From contig CBDBDZ010000014.1 in assembly GCA_965204215.1 (NCBI GenBank), forward strand, positions 248,001 through 312,000: a DNA stretch of 64,000 bases. The letters are read 5' to 3'. Shown here piece by piece: positions 26,063 to 34,122 of the stretch (position 1 is its first letter; each line of letters opens with the position of its first letter). Source of the stretch: CBDBDZ01 sp965204215 (GTDB lineage: Bacteria > Pseudomonadota > Gammaproteobacteria > Pseudomonadales > GM7GCV1). The notes below the pieces were generated by a model, which saw nothing but the letters and a program-made list of their open reading frames with translations, ran no database searches and was not told where the DNA came from. Position numbers and translations under genes: made by a program.

Positions 26063-27445
26063 TCAAGCAATAGTACCCAGGGCAATATCCATTGTTTCAA
26101 CCATTTGGTCAACATTATCGGTAGAACAAATAAAGGCAGGGCTAAATACCAGGGTATTATTGAATTTCTCAAAACTGCGATTGGTTCGACCTACTAATAA
26201 TCCGCGATTAAAACACTCACCAAATACACTAACCACTTTTGCCTCTGGCACAGGTTCTTTGGTGTCGTGATCAAGAACCAATTCCAGGCCCGCCAGCAGA
26301 CCCTTACCTCGAACTTCACCAATACAAGGGTGCTTGTCTTGCAATTCATACAGTTTTTCAAATAAATAATTACCGACATGATTCACATTATCTAACAGGT
26401 TTTCCTCGTTAATCACTTTCAAATTTTCAATGGCGGCTACAGGGCCTGAGGTACAACCACCAAAAGTGCTAACATCGCGAAAATAGCTCATTGGGTCATC
26501 GGCATTTGCTTTAAACATATTAAACAATGCTTCGCTGGTCGCTGTCACCGAAATGGCAGCGTAACCGCTGGCAACACCTTTTGCCATCGTGACAATATCC
26601 GGTGTTATACCAAAATGCTGGTGTCCAAACCATTTGCCGGTTCTGCCTAAACCGCATACCACCTCGTCAATATGAAGTAGTACATCGTATTTTTTGCAAA
26701 TTTCCGCAATAACAGGAAAATACTCCGCAGGGGGCACAATCACGCCACCGCCAGCAGTGATAGGCTCAAGCACCACAGCACCAACGGTATCTGCGCCTTC
26801 TCTGACAATAATATCTTCCAGGGAATGAGCGCATTCAATATTGCATTGCCCATAAGTTTTACCGAATGGACAGCGATAGCAACAACAGTGAGGCATTTCG
26901 ACAAAACCTTCAACAAAAGGACCGTATTGATTTTTACGTTGAAATTGCCCTGTTGAACTCAAGGTGGCTATGGTTGTACCGTGGTAGTCCCGGTCGCGAT
27001 AAATAATTTTATGTTTCTTGCCCCCGCTAATAAAATGTGCTCTTTGGCGCACTAATTTATAAGCTTTTTCATTGGCTTCCGAGCCTGAATTGGAATAGTA
27101 CACGCGGCTTAATCCAGGCAATAATTCAATTAATTGTTGTGCAAAAACAGCACCTGGCTCACTGCCAATGGTACCTGCATAGTAAGGCATTTTAACCAAC
27201 TGGTCGTAAATAACTTTAGCAATAGAATCGCGCCCATAGCCAACATTTACTGTCCACAAGCCACCAGAAGTGGCGTCTAAAAATTCAGCACCGTGATTAT
27301 TGGTAATATACATACCCTCAGCCGAAACCATAACCATAGGTTCATTCTCTTCATAGGGCTTATGTTGCGTCAAGTGGTGCCATACATGTTTCTTATTGCT
27401 CTGGGTGATGTCATGGCAGTCAATTAAATTACCAGTGTTATTCAT
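26063..27445 (-). CDS. tpa: Taurine-pyruvate aminotransferase
   Basis: A 460-residue class III aminotransferase. HVWHHLTQHKP at 20-30, SGGLWTVNVGYGR, YRDRDYHGTTIA, LEPITAGGGVIVPP, the PLP lysine K289 in TMAKGVASGYAA and STFGGCTSGP fit Tpa. It transfers the amino group of taurine to pyruvate, giving sulfoacetaldehyde and alanine. It is divergent from xsc, which consumes sulfoacetaldehyde. A cysteine-rich insert (Cys187-189, 192, 201, 205) is noted separately. Another omega-amino acid transaminase activity cannot be excluded. Confidence 0.88.
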   Translation of the reverse strand: MNNTGNLIDCHDITQSNKKHVWHHLTQHKPYEENEPMVMVSAEGMYITNNHGAEFLDATSGGLWTVNVGYGRDSIAKVIYDQLVKMPYYAGTIGSEPGAVFAQQLIELLPGLSRVYYSNSGSEANEKAYKLVRQRAHFISGGKKHKIIYRDRDYHGTTIATLSSTGQFQRKNQYGPFVEGFVEMPHCCCYRCPFGKTYGQCNIECAHSLEDIIVREGADTVGAVVLEPITAGGGVIVPPAEYFPVIAEICKKYDVLLHIDEVVCGLGRTGKWFGHQHFGITPDIVTMAKGVASGYAAISVTATSEALFNMFKANADDPMSYFRDVSTFGGCTSGPVAAIENLKVINEENLLDNVNHVGNYLFEKLYELQDKHPCIGEVRGKGLLAGLELVLDHDTKEPVPEAKVVSVFGECFNRGLLVGRTNRSFEKFNNTLVFSPAFICSTDNVDQMVETMDIALGTIA

Positions 27446-27468
27446 GCGTATACTCTTATATTAATTTT

Positions 27469-27551
27469 TATTCATTCGGCATAAAATATCGAACCAATAT
27501 GTGGCACAAGGAAGTGCCACCGGCGAGCGATATTTTATTGACAGGTTAATA
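27469..27551. repeat. Repeat C1, internally deleted copy
   Basis: Begins with the C left end (attcggcataaaatatcgaa), keeps hairpin gtggcac/gtgccac, then jumps from gcgagcgata to ttttattgacaggttaata, the C right end. The missing part lies between two gagcgata words of the full element, as expected for deletion between direct repeats. Confidence 0.75.
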
Positions 27552-27554
27552 GTA

Positions 27555-27642
27555 TTATAGATGATTTTAAAAACCACACAAGTACATCCCTGTAGCTTTG
27601 TTGAGGCTGTCCTGCCTCTCAAGTTTTTAAAATTATCTGTAA
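27555..27642. repeat. Repeat G1
   Basis: Inverted repeat of about 20 bp, ttatagatgattttaaaaac (27555-27574) and its near complement (27623-27642), around a core with acatccctgtagctttg. The same core occurs in opposite orientation at 57221-57306. It lies in the tpa-xsc intergenic region. Confidence 0.65.
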
Positions 27643-27671
27643 CACTAATCATGCTGATATTTTTTAGGAAT

Positions 27672-27693
27672 GGTATTAAATACCGGCTATAAT
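27672..27693 (+). promoter_or_regulatory. Candidate xsc promoter with palindromic operator
   Basis: The perfect palindrome ggtattaaatacc (27672-27684) sits just before a consensus TATAAT (27688-27693), with no good -35 hexamer. This suggests an activator- or repressor-dependent promoter about 109 bp before the xsc ATG. A clear Shine-Dalgarno (gagg, 8 nt before the ATG) precedes xsc. Function is inferred. Confidence 0.35.
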
Positions 27694-27801
27694 TCAATGA
27701 TTTTTGTTTGTATTGTTACAGTAATTATCCTACTATGGCTGACCCTTCAAAAACAGGGCTATTAACCGTATTTAATTTTATATTCTATTGAGGTATTTTC
27801 T

Positions 27802-29553
27802 ATGAAAATGACACCTAGTGAAGCCTTTGTCGAAACATTGGCAGCCAATAATGTCGAACATATTTTTGGCATTATGGGTTCAGCATTTATGGATGCTATG
27901 GATATTTTTGCGCCAGCGGGCATTCGTCTGATTCCTGTCGTTCATGAACAGGGCGCTGCTCACATGGCTGATGGCTATTCGCGAGTTAGTGGCCGCCACG
28001 GCGTGTGTATCGGACAAAACGGTCCCGGCATCAGTAACTGCGTTACCGCTATTGCTGCCGCTTATTGGGCTCATAGCCCAGTAGTTATGATTACTCCTGA
28101 AACAGGAACCATGGGTATGGGGCTTGGCGGGTTCCAGGAAGCAAACCAACTGCCCATGTTTCAGGAGTTTACCAAGTATCAAGGCCACGTTAATAACCCC
28201 AATCGTATGGCAGAATTTACAGCGCGTTGTTTTGATCGCGCATTTTCGGAAATTGGTCCAACTCAACTAAACATTCCCCGCGATTATTTCTATGGCGAAA
28301 TTGATGTTGAAATTCCAGAGCCACGTCGTTTAGATCGCGGCTATGGTGGGGAACAATCCATGAATGAAGCTATTGAAATGCTTGCCCAAGCCAAATTTCC
28401 TGTGATTGTGTCTGGCGGTGGCGTGGTTATGGCTGATGGTATGAATGAATGCGTACAACTCGCCGAGACGCTTTCTGCGCCTGTGGTCAACAGCTATCTT
28501 CACAATGACTCTTTCCCTGCCAGTCATCCGCTTTGGTGCGGACCGCTCGGCTATCAAGGTTCTAAAGCCGGAATGAAATTAATTTCGCAAGCAGACGTTG
28601 TGCTTGCATTAGGCACACGGCTTGGACCTTTCGGCACCTTGCCGCAACACGGCATGGACTATTGGCCAAAAGAAGCCAAAATTATTCAGGTTGATGCCGA
28701 TAACAAAATGCTGGGTCTTGTCAAGAAAATTTCAGTAGGTATTTGTGGCGATGCAAAAGCCGTTGCCACTGAAATGTGCAAGCGCCTTGCAGCTAAAAGC
28801 CTGGCTTGTCATGCCAATAAAGAAGAACGCCTTGCTAGCGTTAAAGCGGAAAAAGATGCCTGGGAAAAAGAGCTTGATACGTGGATTCACGAAAAAGACG
28901 ACTTTAGCCTGAGAATGATTGAGCAAAATGAAGAAGGCTATTTACACCCCCGGCAAGTATTGCGCGAATTAGAAAAAGCCATGCCGGAAGATGTTATGGT
29001 CTCAACTGATATTGGCAATATTAATTCAGTGGCCAATAGCTATTTACGCTTTGAAAAGCCGCGCAGCTTCCTGGCACCTATGAGTTTTGGTAACTGTGGT
29101 TATGCTCTGCCAACCATTATTGGTGCAAAACTTGCTGCACCTGAAAGACCTGCCATTGCGTACGCTGGTGACGGTGCCTGGGCGATGAGCATGGTAGAAA
29201 TCATGACCTGTGTACGCCACAATATTCCTGTAACGGCGATAGTTTTCCACAACCGCGACTGGGGTGCAGAGAAGAAAAATCAGGTTGATTTTTATGGCGA
29301 GCGTTTTGTTGCAGCTGAATTAACGCATCAGGATTTTTCACAAATTGCACGTTCAATGGGTGCAGAAGGTGTTCGTGTCAACAAACTGGAAGACATTGGC
29401 TCTGCATTAACCAAAGCGATAGACGCCCAAATGAACCATGGCAAAACTAGCGTTATTGAAATTATGTGTACTCGTGAATTAGGTGATCCCTTCAGACGCG
29501 ATGCCCTGAGCAAACCTGTTCGTTTCCTGGATAAATATAAAGATTACAAATAA
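27802..29553 (+). CDS. xsc: Sulfoacetaldehyde acetyltransferase
   Basis: A 583-residue thiamine-diphosphate enzyme. The cofactor glutamate E49 lies in VVHEQGAAHMADGYSR; the ThDP/Mg motif starts AGDGAWAMS at 455; FHNRDWGAEKKNQVDFY and GTMGMGLGGFQEANQLP are Xsc hallmarks separating it from acetolactate synthase and oxalyl-CoA decarboxylase. It splits sulfoacetaldehyde with phosphate into acetyl phosphate and sulfite. Divergent from tpa. A phosphate acetyltransferase (pta), often beside xsc, is not in the window. Confidence 0.95.
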   Translation: MKMTPSEAFVETLAANNVEHIFGIMGSAFMDAMDIFAPAGIRLIPVVHEQGAAHMADGYSRVSGRHGVCIGQNGPGISNCVTAIAAAYWAHSPVVMITPETGTMGMGLGGFQEANQLPMFQEFTKYQGHVNNPNRMAEFTARCFDRAFSEIGPTQLNIPRDYFYGEIDVEIPEPRRLDRGYGGEQSMNEAIEMLAQAKFPVIVSGGGVVMADGMNECVQLAETLSAPVVNSYLHNDSFPASHPLWCGPLGYQGSKAGMKLISQADVVLALGTRLGPFGTLPQHGMDYWPKEAKIIQVDADNKMLGLVKKISVGICGDAKAVATEMCKRLAAKSLACHANKEERLASVKAEKDAWEKELDTWIHEKDDFSLRMIEQNEEGYLHPRQVLRELEKAMPEDVMVSTDIGNINSVANSYLRFEKPRSFLAPMSFGNCGYALPTIIGAKLAAPERPAIAYAGDGAWAMSMVEIMTCVRHNIPVTAIVFHNRDWGAEKKNQVDFYGERFVAAELTHQDFSQIARSMGAEGVRVNKLEDIGSALTKAIDAQMNHGKTSVIEIMCTRELGDPFRRDALSKPVRFLDKYKDYK

Positions 29554-29598
29554 CGACAATTTTTTTGTCATGTCCCACTGTCCGCGCAGGGCTATGAG

Positions 29599-29853
29599 TT
29601 GGGGTTGCACCAAAATTTTTTAAAATCTCTGTATTATTACAGCGATGATGGCTTCAAATTGTTAAAAAACATTCAGGTTACACACGCAAAAATCGGGGTC
29701 AGAGCAAAATTAATTAATTGTCGGCATACAGTGGTTAACGGCCACAGGTATTGTATGAAGGACTATTGGAGTCCAGGAAAGGACAATCCATTTGTTGGGC
29801 GAGACCAGGAAAACTTAGGATTGACATGGCATTATGAGAGGGTTACCCTATAG
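29599..29853 (+). CDS. Hypothetical 84-residue protein, possible remnant
   Basis: The gap between xsc and the convergent TRAP gene is 307 bp and holds one frame, starting with TTG at 29599. Residues include INCRHTVVNGHRYC and MKDYWSPGKDNPFVGRDQEN; no family is recognised. The aromatic and charged composition and lack of internal stops suggest coding sequence or a gene fragment rather than noise. The embedded DNA word ggggtcagagcaaaatt recalls sequences seen next to small transposable elements, but it occurs only once here. Confidence 0.3.
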   Translation: MGLHQNFLKSLYYYSDDGFKLLKNIQVTHAKIGVRAKLINCRHTVVNGHRYCMKDYWSPGKDNPFVGRDQENLGLTWHYERVTL

Positions 29854-29860
29854 TTACTGC

Positions 29861-31147
29861 TTACAGATAACCCAATGCTTTGGGCAAATACAATGACAAT
29901 GGCGTCCAAAAAGTTGTAATTAGCATGACAGGAAAGGCTGCAAAAAACATAAAACTTAGCGCAGGTTTAGATACTTGCGATATATTGACATTACAAACGC
30001 GACAACTCATAAATAATATGGGAGCCATAGGCGGTGTATTGCAGCCAATAACTACGCTGGTGCCGACAATGGCTGCAAAGTGAACGGGGTCTACCCCAAT
30101 ATTTATCATCACCGGTAAAAGTAAGGGACTGACAATGGCTACTACACTAACATCGTCCATTATCATTCCCAGTAACACAAGAAACATATTCACCGCAAGC
30201 AGAATAGCCCATTTGCTTTGAAAGGTTGCCAGCAGCAATTCTGTTAATTCCTGAGGGATACGTTCCAGGGTAAAAATTCGGCTTGCCACAAATGAAAAAA
30301 CCAGGATAATCATAATGACTCCCGTAGTGGTTGCGGCTTCAATAATAGCAGCGCTCATTTTTTGGAAGTCTAATTCCTTGTAAACAAACATACCCACAGG
30401 AATGGTGTAGATAACCGCTACAGCGGCTGCCTCCGTTGGGGTAAAAATCCCACCGTAAATGCCTCCCAAAATAATAAAAGGTACAAGCAGTGAAGGCATG
30501 GCTTTCCAGCCTGCGGTTTTAATAGCTCTAAAACGCTCTGAACGATTACCCTTTTCTCCTGCTTCTTTGCCAACAAAAAAACGATTTAATAGAATTAAAT
30601 TAGCGATTAGTAAAATACCTGGGCCAATGGTCGCCAAAAAACAGGCGGCAACTGATTGTTGGGTGACTACCGCATATAAAATCATGGTAATACTGGGTGG
30701 TATTAACAAACCCAGTAGCGATGAAATACCTAATAATGCACTGGTATAGGGTCGTTGGTAACCATGTTTTTCCATAGGGTCTGTCATTATCGTTCCAATC
30801 GAAGCTACCGCTGCCGAAGCGGTTCCCGAGATGGCACCAAATATACCACAAGCTACAACCATTGACGAACCCATTCCACTTTTGGAGCGACCCACTAATG
30901 TTTCTACAAAAGATACCAAACGCGCGGCCATACCTCCTGCTTGCATGATATAACCCATCATTATAAATAGTGGTAGTGCAATCAGAATGACGGAGTTAAT
31001 TGACCAAAATCCCGTTGTCATCACAAAAGATAAATCGATTCCATACACCAGTGTCAGTACCAGGGTCATACTGGCAAAAGCAAATACCACAGGCACACCT
31101 ATGATAATGCAGATAATAACAACTAAAATAGCAAGTAGTGCGCCCAT
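29861..31147 (-). CDS. TRAP transporter large permease subunit (DctM family)
   Basis: 428 residues with about 12 hydrophobic segments. GIFGAISGTASAAVASIGTI, ALLGISSLLGLLIPPSITMI, GGIYGGIFTPTEAAAVAV and GMIMDDVSVVAIVSPLLLPV are DctM signatures. TRAP systems import organic acids or sulfonates such as taurine with Na+ or H+ and a periplasmic DctP. The small DctQ and the binding protein DctP are not beside it: the upstream neighbour is the divergent natA. The substrate is unknown; taurine is suggested by its place next to xsc. Confidence 0.9.
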   Translation of the reverse strand: MGALLAILVVIICIIIGVPVVFAFASMTLVLTLVYGIDLSFVMTTGFWSINSVILIALPLFIMMGYIMQAGGMAARLVSFVETLVGRSKSGMGSSMVVACGIFGAISGTASAAVASIGTIMTDPMEKHGYQRPYTSALLGISSLLGLLIPPSITMILYAVVTQQSVAACFLATIGPGILLIANLILLNRFFVGKEAGEKGNRSERFRAIKTAGWKAMPSLLVPFIILGGIYGGIFTPTEAAAVAVIYTIPVGMFVYKELDFQKMSAAIIEAATTTGVIMIILVFSFVASRIFTLERIPQELTELLLATFQSKWAILLAVNMFLVLLGMIMDDVSVVAIVSPLLLPVMINIGVDPVHFAAIVGTSVVIGCNTPPMAPILFMSCRVCNVNISQVSKPALSFMFFAAFPVMLITTFWTPLSLYLPKALGYL

Positions 31148-31234
31148 AGGTAATTTATTCTTTGGTAATTGTGTAATAATAGCCTGAACAATTGTCAGAC
31201 TAAAGTCTAGTACCGTTAATTCGCCTTATTTTGA

Positions 31235-32158
31235 ATGGATATGAACTCTTACTGTTTAAAAGTTGTAGCGCTTTCTAAATCATACTTTCAGCATAAAGCA
31301 CTGCAAGATATTACATTTAACATTCCCAAGCAGAGTATTTTGGGTCTGTTAGGACCTAACGGAGCAGGAAAGACCACTTTGATTCGAATTATTACCCAAA
31401 TAATCGCTCAAGATTCTGGTGTAGTATATTTTGATGGACAAGAAGTTATTCCTGCCGATATTCGCAGAATTGGATACTTGCCTGAAGAACGAGGACTCTA
31501 CAAAAATATGAAAGTGGGTGAGCAGTTGATGTTTTTCGCTCAACTGAAAGGAATGCAAACCAACCAGGCCAAACAAGCTATTAGTAATTGGCTGGAAATA
31601 CTGAATGCTGGCGATTGGTGGAATAAGTCCGTTGACAATTTGTCAAAAGGTATGAGTCAGAAAGTACAGTTTATTACCGCTGTTATTCACAACCCCAGGT
31701 TAATCATACTGGATGAACCTTTTTCTGGCTTTGATCCCATAAACGCTGATTTAATTAAACAGCAGATAATAGCATTGCGTGAAGCTGGCGCTACCATTAT
31801 TTTTTCTACTCATCGCATGGAGTCGGTTGAAGAAATGTGCGACAAGGTAATTATGCTCAGTAAGGGTAGAAAAATTATTGATGCATCCAGTAGTGAACTA
31901 CGCAGGCAGTTCAAAACGGATATTTATGACCTGACTCATGAGCAGCCAATTGAAACGATTTGTACTCACAACAGTTTTCAATTACTAAAAAGTGTCAAAC
32001 AAAGTGATGGTTTAATACAATCAAAAGTAAAATTAAACGCCAGGCACCAACCTAACGATTTGCTCAAGGCAATATTACCCATCACACAGGTTCATCATTT
32101 TGCAGAGCAAATACCGAGTATGAACGATATATTTATTCAAAAAGTACAGGAGAGCTAA
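31235..32158 (+). CDS. ABC exporter ATP-binding protein (NatA-like)
   Basis: 307 residues. Walker A GPNGAGKTT near 40-48, signature NLSKGMSQKVQF and Walker B LIILDEPFSGFDP, then a C-terminal extension typical of NatA-type (DUF4162) ATPases. It pairs with the permease 4 bp downstream to form an exporter of Na+, peptides or an unknown solute. An ATG two codons in (31241) is an alternative start. Divergent from the TRAP gene (87 bp). Confidence 0.88.
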   Translation: MDMNSYCLKVVALSKSYFQHKALQDITFNIPKQSILGLLGPNGAGKTTLIRIITQIIAQDSGVVYFDGQEVIPADIRRIGYLPEERGLYKNMKVGEQLMFFAQLKGMQTNQAKQAISNWLEILNAGDWWNKSVDNLSKGMSQKVQFITAVIHNPRLIILDEPFSGFDPINADLIKQQIIALREAGATIIFSTHRMESVEEMCDKVIMLSKGRKIIDASSSELRRQFKTDIYDLTHEQPIETICTHNSFQLLKSVKQSDGLIQSKVKLNARHQPNDLLKAILPITQVHHFAEQIPSMNDIFIQKVQES

Positions 32159-32162
32159 CACC

Positions 32163-33449
32163 ATGAATAATATCTGGCTTATTTTGAAACGGGAATACTT
32201 TGAGCATGTTAAAAAACGCTCCTTTATCATTTCAACCATTCTAATGCCATTAATCATTCCTGCCATTATTGTATTAATTGGTTTTCTAGTGGAAAGTTTC
32301 AGACCAGAGGAAAAAACGGTTATCGTTATTGATGAAAGCGGGTTATTTAGCCAACTAAAAGTTCCAGACCAACCATTAGAATTCACAGGTCAAACACTGG
32401 AACAAGCAAAACTCATGTTAGAAGATGAATCCGTCCATGGCATACTATATATCCCGCAAATTCGATTGAATTATCCCAGAGGCATGGCTTATTATTCCAA
32501 ATCCAGTCCTGGTTTATTTTTTACTTCCAAATTAACTGCCCCTTTGCGTGAACGGCTCAGGGAACTCAAGATGCAGCAGTTAGAATTAGACCAAAGCCTG
32601 ATAGAACAACTCAATATTCCCGTCAATATAAGTACCTTTATTGTCTCCAAAGATGGAAGCTCGAAACAAACAAGCTCAGAAATTTCCATCTTGGTTGGTT
32701 ATATTATGGGCTTTATGATTTATATGTTTATGCTGATTTATGGAACCTTTATTATGCAAGCCGTGCTGACAGAAAAAACCAGTAAAGTTGTCGAAGTCAT
32801 TATAGCGTCAGCAAAACCTTTCCAGTTGATGCTGGGAAAAATATTAGGAGTTGGTTCTGTGGCTATTACACAAATTGCAATATGGACAATAATGTTTACC
32901 TGTACCACGTTCATTGTAGCCTCAATGTTTGATTACAGTGCAAACTCAAGCAATATGGTCGACACTGCGTCAGCTGTTGCTGAAGAGACACCTGCATTCA
33001 TTGTCAATATCCTTGATATTGTATACTCTCTGCCTTATGGACAATTATTTTTAATATTTATCATTTATTTTATTGGCGGTTTTTTGCTATACGGTAGCTT
33101 GTTCGCGGCAGTTGGAAGCGCTGTGGAAAGTATGCAAGAAGCGCAACAATTTAGTATTGTATTAACGGTCCCTATAATCATTAGCCTCATCCCTTTGATG
33201 ATTGTCGCCGAACACCCCCACAGCGCATTGGCAGTGGGCTTTTCCTGGTTTCCATTGACTTCCCCTGTCGCCATGTTAGCAAGAATACCTTTCGATGTAC
33301 CAATGTGGGAAATACTCATTTCAATAGGACTGCTCAATTTAGCAATCCTGGTGGGAGTTTGGATATCAAGTCGTATTTACCGCATTGGAATTCTCACCAC
33401 AGGTTCTAAAGTCAATTATAGAGTGCTTTGGAAATGGCTGTTTGCTTAG
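32163..33449 (+). CDS. ABC-2 type exporter permease (NatB-like)
   Basis: 428 residues: one N-terminal helix (FIISTILMPLIIPAIIVLIG), a large extracytoplasmic region (residues about 45-175), then five or six C-terminal helices including QAVLTEKTSKVVEVIIASAKP, the NatB/ABC-2 signature. Partner of the preceding ATPase. The TAG stop is followed at once by repeat D1. Confidence 0.88.
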   Translation: MNNIWLILKREYFEHVKKRSFIISTILMPLIIPAIIVLIGFLVESFRPEEKTVIVIDESGLFSQLKVPDQPLEFTGQTLEQAKLMLEDESVHGILYIPQIRLNYPRGMAYYSKSSPGLFFTSKLTAPLRERLRELKMQQLELDQSLIEQLNIPVNISTFIVSKDGSSKQTSSEISILVGYIMGFMIYMFMLIYGTFIMQAVLTEKTSKVVEVIIASAKPFQLMLGKILGVGSVAITQIAIWTIMFTCTTFIVASMFDYSANSSNMVDTASAVAEETPAFIVNILDIVYSLPYGQLFLIFIIYFIGGFLLYGSLFAAVGSAVESMQEAQQFSIVLTVPIIISLIPLMIVAEHPHSALAVGFSWFPLTSPVAMLARIPFDVPMWEILISIGLLNLAILVGVWISSRIYRIGILTTGSKVNYRVLWKWLFA

Positions 33450-33563
33450 GCAATGGACGCGTGATACAGGATAGTATCACTTAAAATCGAGCACTATAAG
33501 TGTTTGATTTTGTGATTATTGAAAAATCGCATTTTTTCAATACGACCCCAGTTGCATAGGCAG
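33450..33563. repeat. Repeat D1, hairpin array between convergent genes
   Basis: Starts on the base after the natB stop and ends 1 bp before the CMP-kinase-like stop. Successive hairpins: gtgatac/gtatcac; aaaatcgagcact against agtgtttgatttt; tattgaaaaa against ttttttcaata; the fourth (ttgcataggca) is truncated. The A-rich and T-rich stem sides would suit a bidirectional terminator. Confidence 0.75.
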
Positions 33564-33564
33564 A

Positions 33565-34116
33565 TTACCAAGTTTTCGATTGTTCAAATAAATGCAGTAA
33601 TTGTTTTGCCACTTGGGTTGGGTTGGCATTGGAAGTGTCTAACACCACATCAAAATTACTCATATTAGAGCAATCAACATGATAGAGTTGCATATAGCGT
33701 TTATTTTCGCTGGTTTTGCGTTCCAGCAATTTAGCGGTTGCATCTTCAATGCTGTTGTAGATGGGTTCGTTAGTTCGCACATCATCTTTCATCACACGCA
33801 TGGCGGCAGTTTTTATGTCAACACTTAAAAACACCTTGAAAGAATTGGGCAAAAAATACCATGCCATACGCGAATCAATAACCAAATTTTTTGATGATGA
33901 CGCAAGTAGCTTAATTTCATCATCAATTTGATTGTCAATTTCAGGGCGAGTCTCCGAGTATTTATTAAGCTCTAAGGTGGTCATACCGAGCTCGGTGGCT
34001 ATTTTGCGTTGAACAGAGCCAGTAGAGAAATATTCCCAATGTAACATTTCTGCAAGTTGTCTGGCAACACGGCTTTTACCGCTGGCCAGATCGCCAGTGA
34101 TGCTCACAATTGACAT
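33565..34116 (-). CDS. Cytidylate kinase-like protein (Cytidylate_kin2)
   Basis: 183 residues with Walker A GDLASGKS at 8-15 (G13, K14), a VIDSRMAWYFLP substrate segment and a DDVRTNEPIY lid-like region. Members of this family phosphorylate CMP/dCMP or are uncharacterised adenylate-kinase-like proteins; the true cmk is longer, so this may be a second, AK-like enzyme. Last gene of the run downstream of fba (6 bp). Confidence 0.75.
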   Translation of the reverse strand: MSIVSITGDLASGKSRVARQLAEMLHWEYFSTGSVQRKIATELGMTTLELNKYSETRPEIDNQIDDEIKLLASSSKNLVIDSRMAWYFLPNSFKVFLSVDIKTAAMRVMKDDVRTNEPIYNSIEDATAKLLERKTSENKRYMQLYHVDCSNMSNFDVVLDTSNANPTQVAKQLLHLFEQSKTW

Positions 34117-34122
34117 GAATGT

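Noticed and set aside
27461..27697. Possible small protein containing TKLQGCTC, also found near 57136-57339
   Set aside because: The shared peptide comes from the shared G repeat DNA in both places; no start, codon usage or neighbour supports a gene.
29554..29580. Rho-independent terminator after xsc (gacaattttttttgtc-like)
   Set aside because: The stem is only five AT-rich pairs and the T tract is inside the loop, not after it.
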